Of a stretch of DNA of 64,000 nt, positions 34,911-47,313 are shown piece by piece. Source of the stretch: Phoronis australis (Eukaryota; Phoronida; Phoronidae); assembly GCA_002633005.1 (NCBI GenBank), contig NMRA01000089.1, positions 372,001 to 436,000 on the forward strand. The letters are read 5' to 3'. How positions within the stretch are numbered: position 1 is the stretch's first letter; every line of letters starts with the position of its first letter. Both the position numbers and the translations under genes were made by a program. The notes beneath the pieces were generated by a model. That model made no database searches, was not told the DNA's origin, and saw only the letters and a program-made list of their open reading frames with translations.

Positions 34911-37326
34911 TCACCGATGACAAGTTACTCGACCACGGCCTTGTACTTTTGAGTATTTCACATCTCTGTATCTTTCCCTTTCACCCTGTTGGCATGAACA
35001 TAACTTATTTTCTTGCAGTTTTCTGAGACAGACAATTAGGCAGACTAACAATCCAAGTACAGTTATTACTGCTAGCACTATTGAGAGTGTTAATCCCGGT
35101 GCTATGAAAGTGTCGGGGGGTGACAACACAAAACACCAATGATCATCCTTCAGGACTTCACTTTTAACAGGATTCATTGTTCCCCCTCCGAACAAATGGT
35201 ATGTTCCATTATTGGACCAACTTATGCTCCCGTGTCTTGACCCAGGATTGGCTTTCAAACCATTATAAATATGCAACTCAGCGAGAATCTGCAATTCATT
35301 CTCAACAACAAGAGAACTGTTTATGTCAGCTCCTTCCAGAAGTCTCCATCGACAACTGGAAATGTTAAAGGTCCACAGGTCACCATACATAACTCTGTTA
35401 CCAGCAGGATTTTTGCCTATTCCTCCATAGAGCAGGAGATTACCAGACTTGTCAGTCCAAGATAAGGCACCCAATCTTCCATTTGGTCGAGTGTTCTTAC
35501 CATAATCATGAATTTCTGAATCACAATTTTCCCAAACTTGTTGAGAAATAGAATATTCCCACATGGCTGTGTTGAGATTGTTGAATGTTGTGCCTGGCAC
35601 TGCACTCGCGCCCCCAAACATGTATAACTTATCTCCATGCTTCCATGTACTTGCTCCATGTAGACCAGTGGGAGTGACCGATTCGCGGCGATTAACAGGC
35701 ACCCGATGCCAGGTGAAATTATTGAGCGATAGCCTCCAAAAATGTTTACTGACCTCAGTTGTAGAAGTCAAACCTCCATAAATATACATGTTGTCATGGA
35801 AACACCAACTTGCTGCTTGAGCACTAGACATAATGACAGGAAATGTTGCATTGTCAGGTAGTCGCAACCAAGAGTGAGTAGTAAAATAATACAACCATGT
35901 ATCATTGAGGATGACTCCAGAATGACCTTGACCTCCATGTACCACCAATACGATGCCTGAAATGTCACAACATCAACAGACAAACAGCAAACAGTGATAA
36001 AGACAATAAAACTTTCTGGGACAGATGGTGATGGCCAGATTTCTTGCCAGTTTAAGTCCGAGACATAGCAGCAACTCGAATGGTAGCATATTTAACAAAG
36101 TTTAATGTGCACGCCAAGAATTGTGCCATGACACTCGGCTTACCTCAAAATCCAACTGCTGCCAGGTGTTTTGGTAATTGGCCCAATTATTTTGCACAAA
36201 CCCTGCAGAATTTATGAGGAAAAACGTTAAATAAGTGTTTTAGGTTGTAAAAGTCACATTTCTTGTCCAATTTTCAAAATTCAAAAACCTAATCATATGT
36301 ACTTTTTACAAACTATTCAAATATGCTATTTAAAAACTTTCAAAATGAAAATTTAAAAATATTTTTGCCCCCATTGTGTTCATGATGGGTTTGATTATCT
36401 AGAGAACGATACCATCAGCAACCTGAGGTGCAACAGCATAGTGCCTTTGATCAACGCCGGCAGATTTCGAGGTACGCAAAAAGATCGAGATGCCCAATCT
36501 CGACCAGTTCGAGTGTAAACGCAAGGTTCTTTTCATGGTAAGACAGCAAGTTGTGAGCAAAATTCTAACATCAAAATTATAAAACAGCAACAGTTAACCA
36601 GTCAAATTACAGTCTACGATAATGAGACACATTTCAGATGCATATTCTCTGTCTTCTGTTCCAAAGAAAAGATTCTGAAACACACAAAAAATCTATCCCA
36701 CCCAGATTTGACAAATGATGACTTGTGGTCTTTGGTGTTGAAGCTTATGGTTTTATGAGTATTCTAAAAATCAGAACATAAGCGTGATTACTGAGCGTTA
36801 CTTTTGTAATACCAGGAATTCAAAGGATACATTAGTCAATCCAATGCAAGTTGAAACCGTGCGTAGAACTTTTTAGGCAGAACAAGCATCTTCATGATTA
36901 AAAGTAAACAACTTCAAGCAATCAAGGATCTGCTTAAGTCAGTGTCTTGGTCACTTTTGGTGCAAGCTGAACAAAAGACAGCGAGAGGATCAAAATCATT
37001 ACAGTTATGTAACATACCTTGAACTCCACAGCACGCTGCATTTTTGCGACCTTCCGGTGACTTCTCCAGGTCATTTCCATGGGACACCAGTGACCAAGTA
37101 TTGTTCAATTTATTATATAACCATAAATCGTTGAGCAAGTCATGACTTTGACCTGGTGCAGTTTGACTTTCACCTCCAAACATCCATAATTGAGACCCTG
37201 ACGCATCCCAAGATGCACTACCTAATCTTGGACTTGGGCATATCACAGTGTTGTTGGTTCGAAGAAGGTTCCAGTTGCCTACATGTGAAATTTCATTTGA
37301 AGTTCCTGCATCGCTTATTGTCCAAA
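34911..37326 (-). CDS. Six-kelch single-pass membrane protein (5' end uncertain)
   Basis: Two firm exons, 37326-37018 and 35956-34911, spliced in phase 1 (GT..AG), give about 451 residues to the stop. Six kelch blades can be seen. The first has RLGSASWDASG, LWMFGGES and LLNDLWLYN. The second has VVHGGQGHSGVILNDTWLY. Then come MYIYGGL, LYMFGGAS, LLLYGGIG with YGDLWTF, and YHLFGGG. A transmembrane segment follows (LTLSIVLAVITVLGLLVCLI), then a short basic Cys-containing tail ending VTCHR. This predicts an extracellular or luminal beta-propeller on a type I membrane protein. No signal peptide was found. The exon at 38888-38810 could precede it in phase, but the true first exon may be elsewhere. 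It has no EGF, CUB or PSI domains in the visible exons, unlike attractin or MEGF8. Orthologue not identified. Confidence 0.85.
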
Positions 37327-38809
37327 CTGAAAAGGCAATAACAGACAAAAATATTTAAGCACGACATAGCAAGCACACAGACACTACGTTATCATAACAA
37401 AATATCTGTCAGAAATGTTAATGGGTGACAATTACAAGGATAGTTCAATAGAAATTCATTAAGTTTGCAAACATAAGCTGGTTGTGGCGATCTTTCCTAA
37501 GGTAATACTCATTTGCAGGGGCTTATGGACAATGTATGAAATGGACAATGAACGAAATGGCTTGAAAACGATTCCACTGGGTGTTATTTAATATTTTTCA
37601 TGGATATTTAGCTTAAGGAAATCTTAGTTAAATATAGCATAACACCAACCAATCTTTCTCTCCGTGTCTTGAGATGCCGACATAACTTGGAGACCATACT
37701 TCATCAGGAGCAGCACGGTCAATTCTTTCATTTTCACATGAGCGTTAGAGAATTTAACCAACTTCAGCCAGCTCACAGCCCTTCAATACATGACAGTATC
37801 TGCATCATCTGCAATGTGTCCAGAATTAGAGCCAATGTATCATGATATCATTGCCATGTGTGCTAGTTAATATATCTACTTGTTAGTCACTAATAGTACT
37901 ATAGACCCTATTCAGTCAGATACTTAAAAATATTCGACTTATATCACGAAATTAGAAGTTCCACAAGGAATCCATATTTCAATAGCAGATGCCATAATTT
38001 TAATATTTTGAGTTTTTTAATTATGAAAAATTAGGGTATACTCCTTCAAATTTGACATATTTTGACCACAAATTGACTGACAACTATTTTGAATACATGA
38101 CGTTCAATGTGTTGTTCACTCTTTCTGAATGTTGTTCTTGTCCGGTTTTGAGAAACAACCAATGTGCAGCAAGTTATCAGTAAAACAAAGCTGCACCATA
38201 ATTCAGCGCAAAAAACAATTGGTAGTTCTCAGATTATTTGTATATTATTTATCACTCAAGGCTGAAATAGTAAACCGCAATTTCATAGTTTAGAAAACAG
38301 AAAAAGAAACGTAAATATATGTTTGCTAAAATGGATATTTCTGTTCCCGAAAATGAAAAACCAGGGTCTTTTATAGTACAGTAAACACAACAAGAAAGAT
38401 GTGTTAACGGATGTTGCCCACTTGACATCTACTTGTAGCTCCAGGCCGTCCATTCTTTGTGTTTCTATGCCCAGTGAAACAATTACATACCTTTCCATCA
38501 GTAAAGGAACCAAAATTAATTTAATTTCACACTGCAGTAAGAATCTAAGCCTTGAAAACAGTACTGTAAATTACAACTTGACTGGATTAACTCGGAGCTT
38601 GGAAATGAAAAACAACTGAAGTTCAGACATCTAGAGGCTAATGACTGGCGATCTTCCATAATTTATTAACTATTCACACTCATTTCGATTGTGTGATACA
38701 AGTTCTTGTAAAGCCGGAGACAACAGATGATTGTCGGGCCAATGATAATAATTGTAAAAAATGTTAATACTGAACAACAAGTTTCACCTGATTGCTTTAA
38801 TGAACATAC

Positions 38810-38888
38810 CAAGTTCGCGCAGACACCTGCAGAAGGTCATTACTGCTCGGTGCAGAGTGGATTCACTCCAGCATCCTTCCAGGCCCAG
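38810..38888 (-). CDS. Candidate upstream exon of the kelch gene
   Basis: A 79-bp stretch is bounded by a TAG acceptor and a CTTG/GTATGT donor on the - strand. It is open throughout (GCWSESTLHRAVM..) and ends in phase 1, as the 37326 exon requires. An internal ATG would give MTFCRCLREL. It has no hydrophobic signal sequence, so it may be internal, 5' UTR or chance. Confidence 0.3.
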
Positions 38889-39120
38889 CTACCTATGATC
38901 TAAATGGGGTAATAAAACAATTATCTAATCAACCAGAACCATAAACCCTTTGTTAAGCTATGTTTAGTTACATAGTCTGACTGGGATAGCTGCATGACTA
39001 AGTGCAGAGCTCACAATAACTGCTTTCACTGACCTTCTGTGAGTTCTATTTCAATTTCAAAAAGCCTATTGTGTGTGAATAACAAACAATGATTTACAAC
39101 CATCACAGTCACTATGTAGA

Positions 39121-39206
39121 CTACTTTTTCCCTCCACGACCATGGCCAAATTGATAGTCTTTTCCCATCATGGCGTGGCGTAAGTTAAGATTTGAAGTCT
39201 GTGGCC
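39121..39206 (-). CDS. Candidate terminal exon of an unidentified small protein
   Basis: A good acceptor (TTGCTTCAG) is followed by 28 codons ending RHAMMGKDYQFGHGRGGKK and TAG. The strongly basic, glycine-rich end looks like a natural C-terminus. No upstream exon with matching phase was found, and the sequence is too short to identify. It could be chance. Confidence 0.25.
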
Positions 39207-39440
39207 CTGAAGCAAGGTAAATAAATATACAGGTATTTATGGAAATTATGGTCCACAAGTATTCTCAAGACATCCATTGAACACATGAAGCACATCCAAA
39301 TCAATTTGGTCCAATACTTTGTCGCGGTGTTGACATTGGGTGCAGCTGTTATTAGGGCCGGATATGCCGTAGAGCATGAACAATGTACAGTGAAGGATTT
39401 GCATTATGCTGATCTAGTGGTTGAGGGAATAGTGAGGTGA

Positions 39441-41804
39441 CTTCAAAATCCTAGATCGCTTCTGATGTAGATTGTAGATCAATTCCCTGCTGATAGTCTC
39501 TGCCTTGGTGACTTGTTCACGAGACAGGCAAATATTGTTCATTACTCATTACTATGCCAATGGCACTTTTGAACTAGTATTAACAGCTTAGTGTTATATC
39601 TGCACCACGTGACTTTCAATTTTTAAAGCAGTGTGAGGCATAATTCGCCGAAAAGCTTTTGCCGGCGTACTGTAGTCAGTGTAGTCTGTATGAAGCTCCA
39701 AAAGTTGCCGGGTTTATAGTAGTAAAGGGGTCCTACCTGTAAATGACTAGACTTTTCGGTAACATGCTCTATTCGAGAGTCACTCAAGTAAAAAAACTAA
39801 CATCAAATTGGTTTCTGTGTCAGGTGAACGCGATAACAGTAAGATTTTGAGCAGGTGGTGATCGAAGCACACTGTTTGCGGAAGTAAACTAAACACCGAT
39901 TAATGACGTCATGGTGGTAGTTCCCAAATTCACCTACAGGGGTTTGCTCAATTCAAGGACGTTGCAATCACAATAGATGTTTAGTGGCACACGCGTGATC
40001 ATTTGAGCAAGAAGGGGTGAGTTGCAGGAGACATTTTCGTTAAACAGTTAATATTTTGTCACGTATTCTTTGTAGAGGTGATCCAGATTATTTGCTCTTG
40101 TGGGAAACTGGCGAGAAGTTGAGCAGTCTGCTATCGGCTACCGGCGTCCCCTGATGACGAGTTGCTCGTTTCATGTTCGTCTGATCAGACCGGAGGCTCA
40201 TGCTTGTAAACCGAAGGCCGCTCGAATGACACTAGGCCTATATTATATATAGGCTTAGTACATAACAGCGTGTGGCTGATGGCCGTGCCTGCGTCGTAAA
40301 CAAGCACTGATATAGTAGTTGATGTTGATGACCCTACGCAAATACAAGAACCTGAAATACCTAAACTTCTTGCTGAATGTTGCATAACCAGTCCCCCCCC
40401 ACCCGCCTACTTTCACAAGCCTATGTGTATAATATCGCAATCTCATCTAGATTTCATTTAAATGTCAGTTTTTTGTATATATTTGTTGAAACCCAGTCGT
40501 TAGCCTAAACTTTTCATTTTTTTTCTTTGACTTCCACTCAAGAGGTTCAATTTTTGTTTTAGTTCACTAAATTTCTCCTGTTTTACGGTGTTGCGCCTGA
40601 CAGGTATTTCAGGCATGTCTCAGAACATTACTAATAGCTGTTCCTTGAACCAAATAAAAAATTTTGACTGTCATTGACTGTATTGTTTATAAATAAATAT
40701 TATGTACACACAATTTTGCATCGTGAAAGCACTTAACTCATACTTTGCAAGTAGATTAAGTACAAAAACTGTGTCACCCATGGCCAGGAGAGTGTGTATG
40801 ATGGTGGACAAATAAGACCAAGATAGCTGTCATTGAGAAATCTGGAAATGGCATGTCCAATATTTTTTTGTGTTTTCATTGTACTGTTAAAAATACCCAG
40901 ACTGCAAGTTAACATAATTAAGGAATGGAATATAGTCATGATTTGCCAGCAGTTTTCAACACCAAATTGCCAAATGTAATGGAGGGTGAGGGTTATGCAG
41001 TACACTAATTTACCTCAGACCTCTATTTAATTCAGCTACGTTTGTGTGTTGTTGTGTGTTGTCTTGGTAAGCAATCGTCATATGCCGCGAATAGGCTAGT
41101 TCACGTATCTTTTGACAAACTTGTGTTTGATTTAATCACATTTTCTCATGTTCATAAAGTATTGTAAGCCCGGCTAAAGAATGTCTAGGTACAGCTCTTA
41201 GGCATTTAAAATAACAAAAAAGACACAATATGGTGAAATTTCATTTTGTCAGTGAAAATGGCTTTTAAAAATGTTTTCCTATCTTGCTTGCGTGGTCTGT
41301 ACATTATGTCACTTGAAAAAATTTGAAAAAAATAAAGTATTTGCTGCTGTTCACTACTTTTGAAAAATATAAAAAAATCAATTTTGGTAAATGTTGCTTA
41401 CATATGTTTGGAAATTGATACTGACAATATGTATTCGAGATTTATGACGTAAAAAAGCTGCTTTTATTTCTCTTGAAAGATATGGTAGGTAGACTGACAC
41501 TTGATGGTCCAAAGTCTAAAATAACACTCGGGCTGGCTGTAAATATTTATTATACCTATGCATGTCTTATCTGTCCAGGTGACCTTCAGTGAAGTCATAC
41601 TGTCTAGGCCACAGTTCAATGAACTCGTGTTTTGAATGGATAAGACAAAAGTAGCGTAGTTATTTCTAGTCTGTGTTGTTTATGTGAAAGTTGAAGTAAT
41701 GGTATGATATTACTCCAGACCAAGTATGAGTTACTTATTTGTTTGTATGCATACTGTAGGTAGCATTTTTCATCTGGTGGGTTGAAATTTAATCTACATG
41801 TCTC
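39441..41804. other. Intergenic, nothing recognised
   Basis: No gene, RNA or mobile element was recognised. There are only short frames and A/T-rich sequence. Confidence 0.4.
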
Positions 41805-41808
41805 TTAA

Positions 41809-42312
41809 GGCCCTTTCATATTGACTTACTCCGGTCTGAGCAGAGCATCGACGTAAACAGCGCAGTTAATTGTACCGTTCATACTGGCTTTGGTAGTTAA
41901 TGACCATCGAAGTAAAGGGTTGGTGACGCTGACGTCATCGAAGTTATCGCAAGGTAGCGCTGCATGCTAAGATTTTTTTCAATGTGACAATTTGGAACAT
42001 TTAAATGTGCAAAATGACATTAAACTCATTTTTAAATTGATTGGTTATCATTAAAGCAAAAAATAAGTTGTTATTAGTGACGGCACTACTGTGTAACTGT
42101 TTACGATAACAGTGGCACCTGGCGATAACTTCGATTGGACCAGAGTCAAGCGTTCATACTGCACCGCAGCGTCGACGCTGCGGTCTTAAATCCACCTATT
42201 AACTGCGATGTTAACTGGAGCTCTTAACTGCGATACAGGACCGGAGTTAAGCGTTCATACTGACCGCCACTCCCCAAACTATCGACGCGTTGACGTTAGT
42301 ATGAAAGGCCCT
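41809..42312. mobile_element. 504-bp MITE flanked by TTAA
   Basis: Left end GGCCCTTTCATATTGAC and the reverse complement of the right end, AGGGCCTTTCATACTAAC, are imperfect TIRs directly flanked by TTAA (41805-41808 and 42313-42316). This is the target choice of piggyBac and Kolobok elements. Inside, GTTCATACTG occurs three times, and there is a perfect 20-bp palindrome (CCGCAGCGTCGACGCTGCGG, 42164-42183). No ORF, so non-autonomous. Confidence 0.8.
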
Positions 42313-42934
42313 TTAAAACGGGCAAGGCCTCTCAGAAGGCTCAGGCAACTTTCCCCATAAGTGAGGGCCAGTGCTGAATCAATGTATGATTAGATCCACA
42401 GGTAAGGGTTTTAAGGCTGTCGCGCACAGAAGGCTGTGATATCGGGTGAAATTTTACCTCATGTCATCGTTACTTGCATACAGCAAGAGAACATGATGAT
42501 GATCCGGTAAACTACGGTATATTTGTACTAAGCAGCCTGAATGTGGTACACAAGGTTAAAGCCAACGAGATAGATATGTTGTTGTTGAGTGATACAATAA
42601 TTAATTTTCATACGATAACAAATGCAGTTTAGCACTTAGATCACCTAGCTTGCGATGTAAAGAAAAGATGTTTGCCTTGTTGCCTTGTGAGGTAAACCCC
42701 CTTGGTGCATTGTGCGTGACTTATGAGCCGAGCTCATTTTTATTTGAGGAACACCATCTCACCGATCTCGTTGGGACATTCCCAGATGAAATGAATTCTC
42801 GATAGGATAAGGCAGTAGTATTCCTATGTACCGGGTATGTGGGATTGACTTTGTTTCTTGATTTTTATCGTTATAACTCGTGCAACTTGTCTGTGGACAA
42901 ATTTCGACATAATCTATACTCATTATGTTTGACA

Positions 42935-43110
42935 GAAAATGCGGAAGTGGTGTCTCTAGCCCCGGGGATGTCCTGTTCGATTCCCGGGGTCCCTGCTTTA
43001 AATGGTTGGGGTCGTGTTTTTTTGGGCTGGTTAACTGTTTTGATGTTGCGCGAGTCTGTTTTTGACACCGGGATATCTGTTTTACACCGGGGTTCCAATT
43101 CCAGTGGAAC
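42935..43110 (+). mobile_element. Possible tRNA-derived SINE
   Basis: TGCGGAAGTGG (A-box-like) is followed about 35 bp later by TGTTCGATTCCC (close to the GGTTCGANTCC B box), then unrelated sequence. This is the order seen in tRNA-derived SINE heads. No clean cloverleaf and no target duplication were found. Confidence 0.3.
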
Positions 43111-43186
43111 ATCTTGGTAATGCGATATGATTGCCTGAGACCCTCTCAACTAGGCTGGGGTGGGGTGGGGGGGGGGGGTGTTTATA

Positions 43187-43188
43187 NN
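43187..43188. other. NN contig join
   Basis: Both sides carry GTGTTTATA, so the contigs may simply overlap by nine bases. A long G-run just before it (about 43156-43178) could have stopped the assembly. Confidence 0.6.
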
Positions 43189-44210
43189 GTGTTTATAAAC
43201 TATTTTCAGTCATTGACTACCTAATGTGAAGATGGTTGCAGCTGACCATATAGCCTTGTGTCTTTATGGCTACTAGTATTAGAGAGTTTGTCGAGAAATT
43301 GGTATAGATAGACGTTTTCTTTCTCTTTACGTAGTTGGGTACAAGTTTCAAAATGGGTCACAGCAGTGCACCAGTGAAATGTTCTATAAATAGACCAGTG
43401 ACTTTATAAATAGTGGATGGGTGTCTGTGGCGACTGTTGCTGCCGTTGTTACATTCCGACTATTTTCGTTTTTAGTTACCTAAAGACCTTGCGACAACCA
43501 ACGAGTGGCACGCATTCATGAAAACAACTATTGAATGTGATTGCTTTCAGTCTGTGTCTGATGTCTGCAAGTTGTCTGATATTATGCATATTTAGGTGGC
43601 GATACGAGTGGGACTTGGTGATAAGAGCTTTTGGTCCCATTTTAAGTTGCACGAACTTGTTTATTATCCTTGGAAAAATCCTGGCCTAAATCTTTAAGAT
43701 GAGTTTTCGAAAAACGTATTCAATTTCTTGATGAATCTTTATTTGTTTGAAGTACGTCATTGTCACATTGAAATTTTCAGTGAAGTACTATGCTGTGATA
43801 GTACAGCTCGTGTATACTTGTGCTGCCGCGCATCAAGCTTGTATATTGGATTTCAGCTCTTGAATTTTGTCTTGCCTCAGCAATATTACACTTAGGATTT
43901 GCACACAACCTTCATGGCAGAACAGTTGATCAAATCAATGTGTGTGTGATCAATACCTGTAGTGAAATCTGCATCACCAGTATGAGGTTCGCACTGAGTC
44001 CACCTGCGGATTTACATTAATTAGTTAAATTAAAATGGAGTTAGTATTTATGCCAGTCACCATTCATGTACCTAGAGATCGCCATAGTAATGATTGGACC
44101 GAATCTTCAAAAACATTTGTAAAACTTAACAGAAAATTGTGAAGGTATGTATAATGTTTACATCAAAATGTAATTATAAAGGCATTTGAACATGGTCTGT
44201 TCCATGTTAC

Positions 44211-45763
44211 TGTGTACATTGTCAATAGCTATGTACTAGCTTAAACTCATGCCATTATCATGACTGCTTATCTAACTTCCTTTTAGTGTAAAACAGACCA
44301 ATTGCCACATCAGCAATGGCTACTACTGCAGTTTGAATGCTTTTAAGCAGACACAGTAATTTAATCTCACCAATTTCGACAAATAATCGCCAAAATTAGT
44401 CTTTTTCATTTTTCGAACGCTTATAATATGGTTTGGAATGTCTCCAGTTGCTGGAAACATTGTCTGTAGGTAGCTATGGCGTAGCCGTAGGTAATTCAAA
44501 CATTGGTATGTTGGTACTATAATTGTCTTTTATTAAAAAGATTAGTGAAAACATAGAATTTCACCTGTCCGCTACATATGGTGTCCTAAATTGGTGTGTT
44601 TTATAGGTTCATAATTTGTCTGTATATATATATAGTGTGTGTGTGTGGTGTTTGTGGTGTGTGTGTGTGTGCGTGTGTGTGCATGTGCGTGTGTGTGCGT
44701 GCATACTGGAAACAAAGGTACTGAGTATGCTTAACAATAGACCAGATTGATACCTGCTTTTCAAAATTGAAATTATAAGGGAAATATGTATAATGGTACA
44801 ATTCCTACAGTATGAAGCTAATTAGGGCATTCCAAAAATGCACTCACAATCCAGTACAATTCAGTTTCCATGTATCAGACTCCACGCCATTAAGAAATTG
44901 TTCTCAAATTGTTACTGACAAATAAGAGGCGGTTTGAGGGCTTTGAAATAACTGATAGTTTGCTATTGCTTGAGACCAAGCTCTTCAAGTTGGCTTGCCA
45001 CAGCTTGCATCCTTCCCTGAACACGGTCTCGAGGAATAACTAGTTGTCAGTTCTTTTCAAGGCGTAAGTCATTTTACATCATAGTCAAAGAGCTCCATTT
45101 TACTGTGGTGTCTCTGGTCTTAGTAAATCAAAAGTTTGGGTTGATAAGCGCTTTAAACTTTGACATGCCAGGTTACTTTAGCACTGACCTGTGGACAAAT
45201 TAGTGGGAAAGAACCTTAAGAGTATTTGACTTGACAAACTGGCATAACTATGGAAACATAACCCCTAGTACATAACCATTTATTTCCAACAGCAATTCAT
45301 TTGGAAGCACATTATTCATTTATGATTACCACCATGACTACGTACACATTGTTGCGCAGTGTACAACCCATTGATGATGTGCTGGTGATGGTCTGTGTTG
45401 CGCAGTGTACAACCCATTGATGATGTGCTGGTGATGGTCTGTGTTGCGCAGTGTACAACCCATTGATGATGTGCTGGTGATGGTCTGTGTTGCGCAGTGT
45501 ACAACCCATTGATGATGTGCTGGTGATGGTCTGTGTTGCGCAGTGTACAACCCATTGATGATGTGCTGGTGATGGTCTGTGTTGCGCAGTGTACAACCCA
45601 TTGATGATGTGCTGGTGATGGTCTGTGTTGCGCAGTGTACAACCCATTGATGATGTGCTGGTGATGGTCTGTGTTGCGCAGTGTACAACCCATTGATGAT
45701 GTGCTGGTGATGGTCTGTGTTGTGCAGTGTACAACCCATTGATGATGTGCTGGTGATGGTCTG
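44211..45763 (+). repeat. Haplotype A: one 48-bp unit, nine 46-bp units
   Basis: Contains a single 48-bp unit (44211-44258, TGTGTACATTGTCAATAG...), about 1.1 kb of non-coding DNA that matches 46197-47267, then the 46-bp array. Ends at the N at 45764 inside the array. Confidence 0.85.
45350..45763 (+). repeat. Minisatellite, 46-bp unit x 9
   Basis: Exactly 414 bp: nine head-to-tail copies beginning TGTTGCGCAGTGTACAACCC, nearly identical (one copy has TGTGCAG). It is open at the N, so true length is unknown. Because 46 is not divisible by 3, all three reverse frames stay open and give ORFs with a 46-residue period; these are not genes. The other haplotype has one unit (47268-47313). Confidence 0.95.
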
Positions 45764-45764
45764 N

Positions 45765-46196
45765 TGTGTACATTGTCAATAGGTATGTACTAGCTCAAAC
45801 TCATGCCATTACTGTGTACATTGTCAATAGGTATGTACTAGCTCAAAGTCATGCCATTACTGTGTACATTGTCAATAGGTATGTACTAGCTCAAACTCAT
45901 GCCATTACTGTGTACATTGTCAATAGGTATGTACTAGCTCAAACTCATGCCATTACTGTGTACATTGTCAATAGGTATGTACTAGCTCAAACTCATGCCA
46001 TTACTGTGTACATTGTCAATAGGTATGTACTAGCTCAAACTCATGCCATTACTGTGTACATTGTCAATAGGTATGTACTAGCTCAAAGTCATGCCATTAC
46101 TGTGTACATTGTCAATATGTATGTACTAGCTCAAACTCATGCCATTACTGTGTACATTGTCAATAGGTATGTACTAGCTCAAACTCATGCCATTAT
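45765..46196 (+). repeat. Minisatellite, 48-bp unit x 9
   Basis: Nine copies beginning TGTGTACATTGTCAATAGGT start every 48 bp from 45765. It is open at the N on the left. Because 48 is divisible by 3, one forward frame gives a repeating 16-residue peptide (YIVNRYVLAQTHAITV). I treat it as non-coding, because the other haplotype has a single diverged unit. Confidence 0.95.
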
Positions 46197-47313
46197 CATG
46201 ACTGCTTATCTAACTTCCTTTTTGTGTAAGACAGACCAATTGCCACATCAGCAATGACTACTACTGCAGTTTGAATGCTTTTAAGCAGACACAGTAAAAT
46301 CTCACCAATTTCGACAAATAATCGCCAAAATTAGTCTTTTTCATTTTTCGAACGCTTATAATATGGTTTGGAATGTCTCCAGTTGCTGGAAACATTGTCT
46401 GTAGGTAGCTATGGCGTAGGTAATTCAAACATTGGTATGTTGGTACTATACTTGTCTTTTATTAAAAAGATTAGTGAAAACATAGAATTTCACCTGTCCG
46501 CTACATATGGTGTCCTAAATTGGTGTGTTTTATAGGTTCATAATTTGTCTGTATATATAGTGTGTGTGTGGTGTTTGTGGTGTGTGTGTGTGTGTGCGTG
46601 CGTGTGCGTGTGTGTGCGTGCATACTGGAAACAAAGGTACTGAGTATGCTTAACAATGGACCAGATTGATACCTGCTTTTCAAAACTGAAATTATAAGGG
46701 AAATATGTATAATGGTACAATTCCTACAGTATGAAGCTAATTAGGGCATTCCAAAAATGCACTCACAATCCAGTACAATTCAGTTTCCATGTATCAGACT
46801 CCACGCCATTAAGAAATTGTTCTCAAATTGTTACTTTCAAATAAGAGGCGGTTTGAGGGCTTTGAAATAACTGATAGTTTGCTATTGCTTGAGACCAAGC
46901 TCTTCAAGTTGGCTTGCCACAGCTTGCATCCTTCCCTGAACACGGTCTCGAGGAATAACTAGTTGTCAGTTCTTTTCAAGACGTAAGTCATTTTACATCA
47001 TAGTCAAAGAGCTCCATTTTACTGTGGTGTCTCTGGTCTTAGTAAATCAAAAGTTTGGGTTGATAAGTGCTTTAAACTTTGACATGCCAGGTTACTTTAG
47101 CACTGACCTGTGGACAAATTAGTGGGAAAGAACGTTAAGAGTATTTGACTTGACAAACTGGCATAACTATGGAAACATAACCCCTAGTACATAACCATTC
47201 ATTTCAAACAGCAATTCATTTGGAAGCACATCATCATTCATTTATGATTACCACCATGACTTCACATTGTTGCGCAGTGTACAACCCATTGATGATGTGC
47301 TAGTGATGGTATG
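45765..47313 (+). repeat. Haplotype B: nine 48-bp units, one 46-bp unit
   Basis: The second allele of 44211-45763. Past 47313 the sequence is unique. The shared middle includes (TG)n microsatellites at about 44631-44702 and 46556-46620 of different length in the two copies. Confidence 0.85.

Noticed and set aside
39285-39440. 51-codon + strand ORF with a hydrophobic stretch and LHYADLV, resembling an RT YADD motif
   Set aside because: The catalytic YADD is not intact, no other RT motif is nearby, and it is too short to support a mobile element or a gene.
45312-45779. Long reverse-strand ORFs of 125-155 codons with 46-residue repeats
   Set aside because: They are produced by a 46-bp minisatellite whose unit lacks stops in all frames; the other haplotype has one unit. 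Not a repeat protein.
45766-46257. 163-codon + strand ORF with a 16-residue repeat
   Set aside because: The 48-bp minisatellite period keeps frame. Haplotype A has a single diverged unit, there is no splice or homology evidence, and the frame starts at a contig edge.
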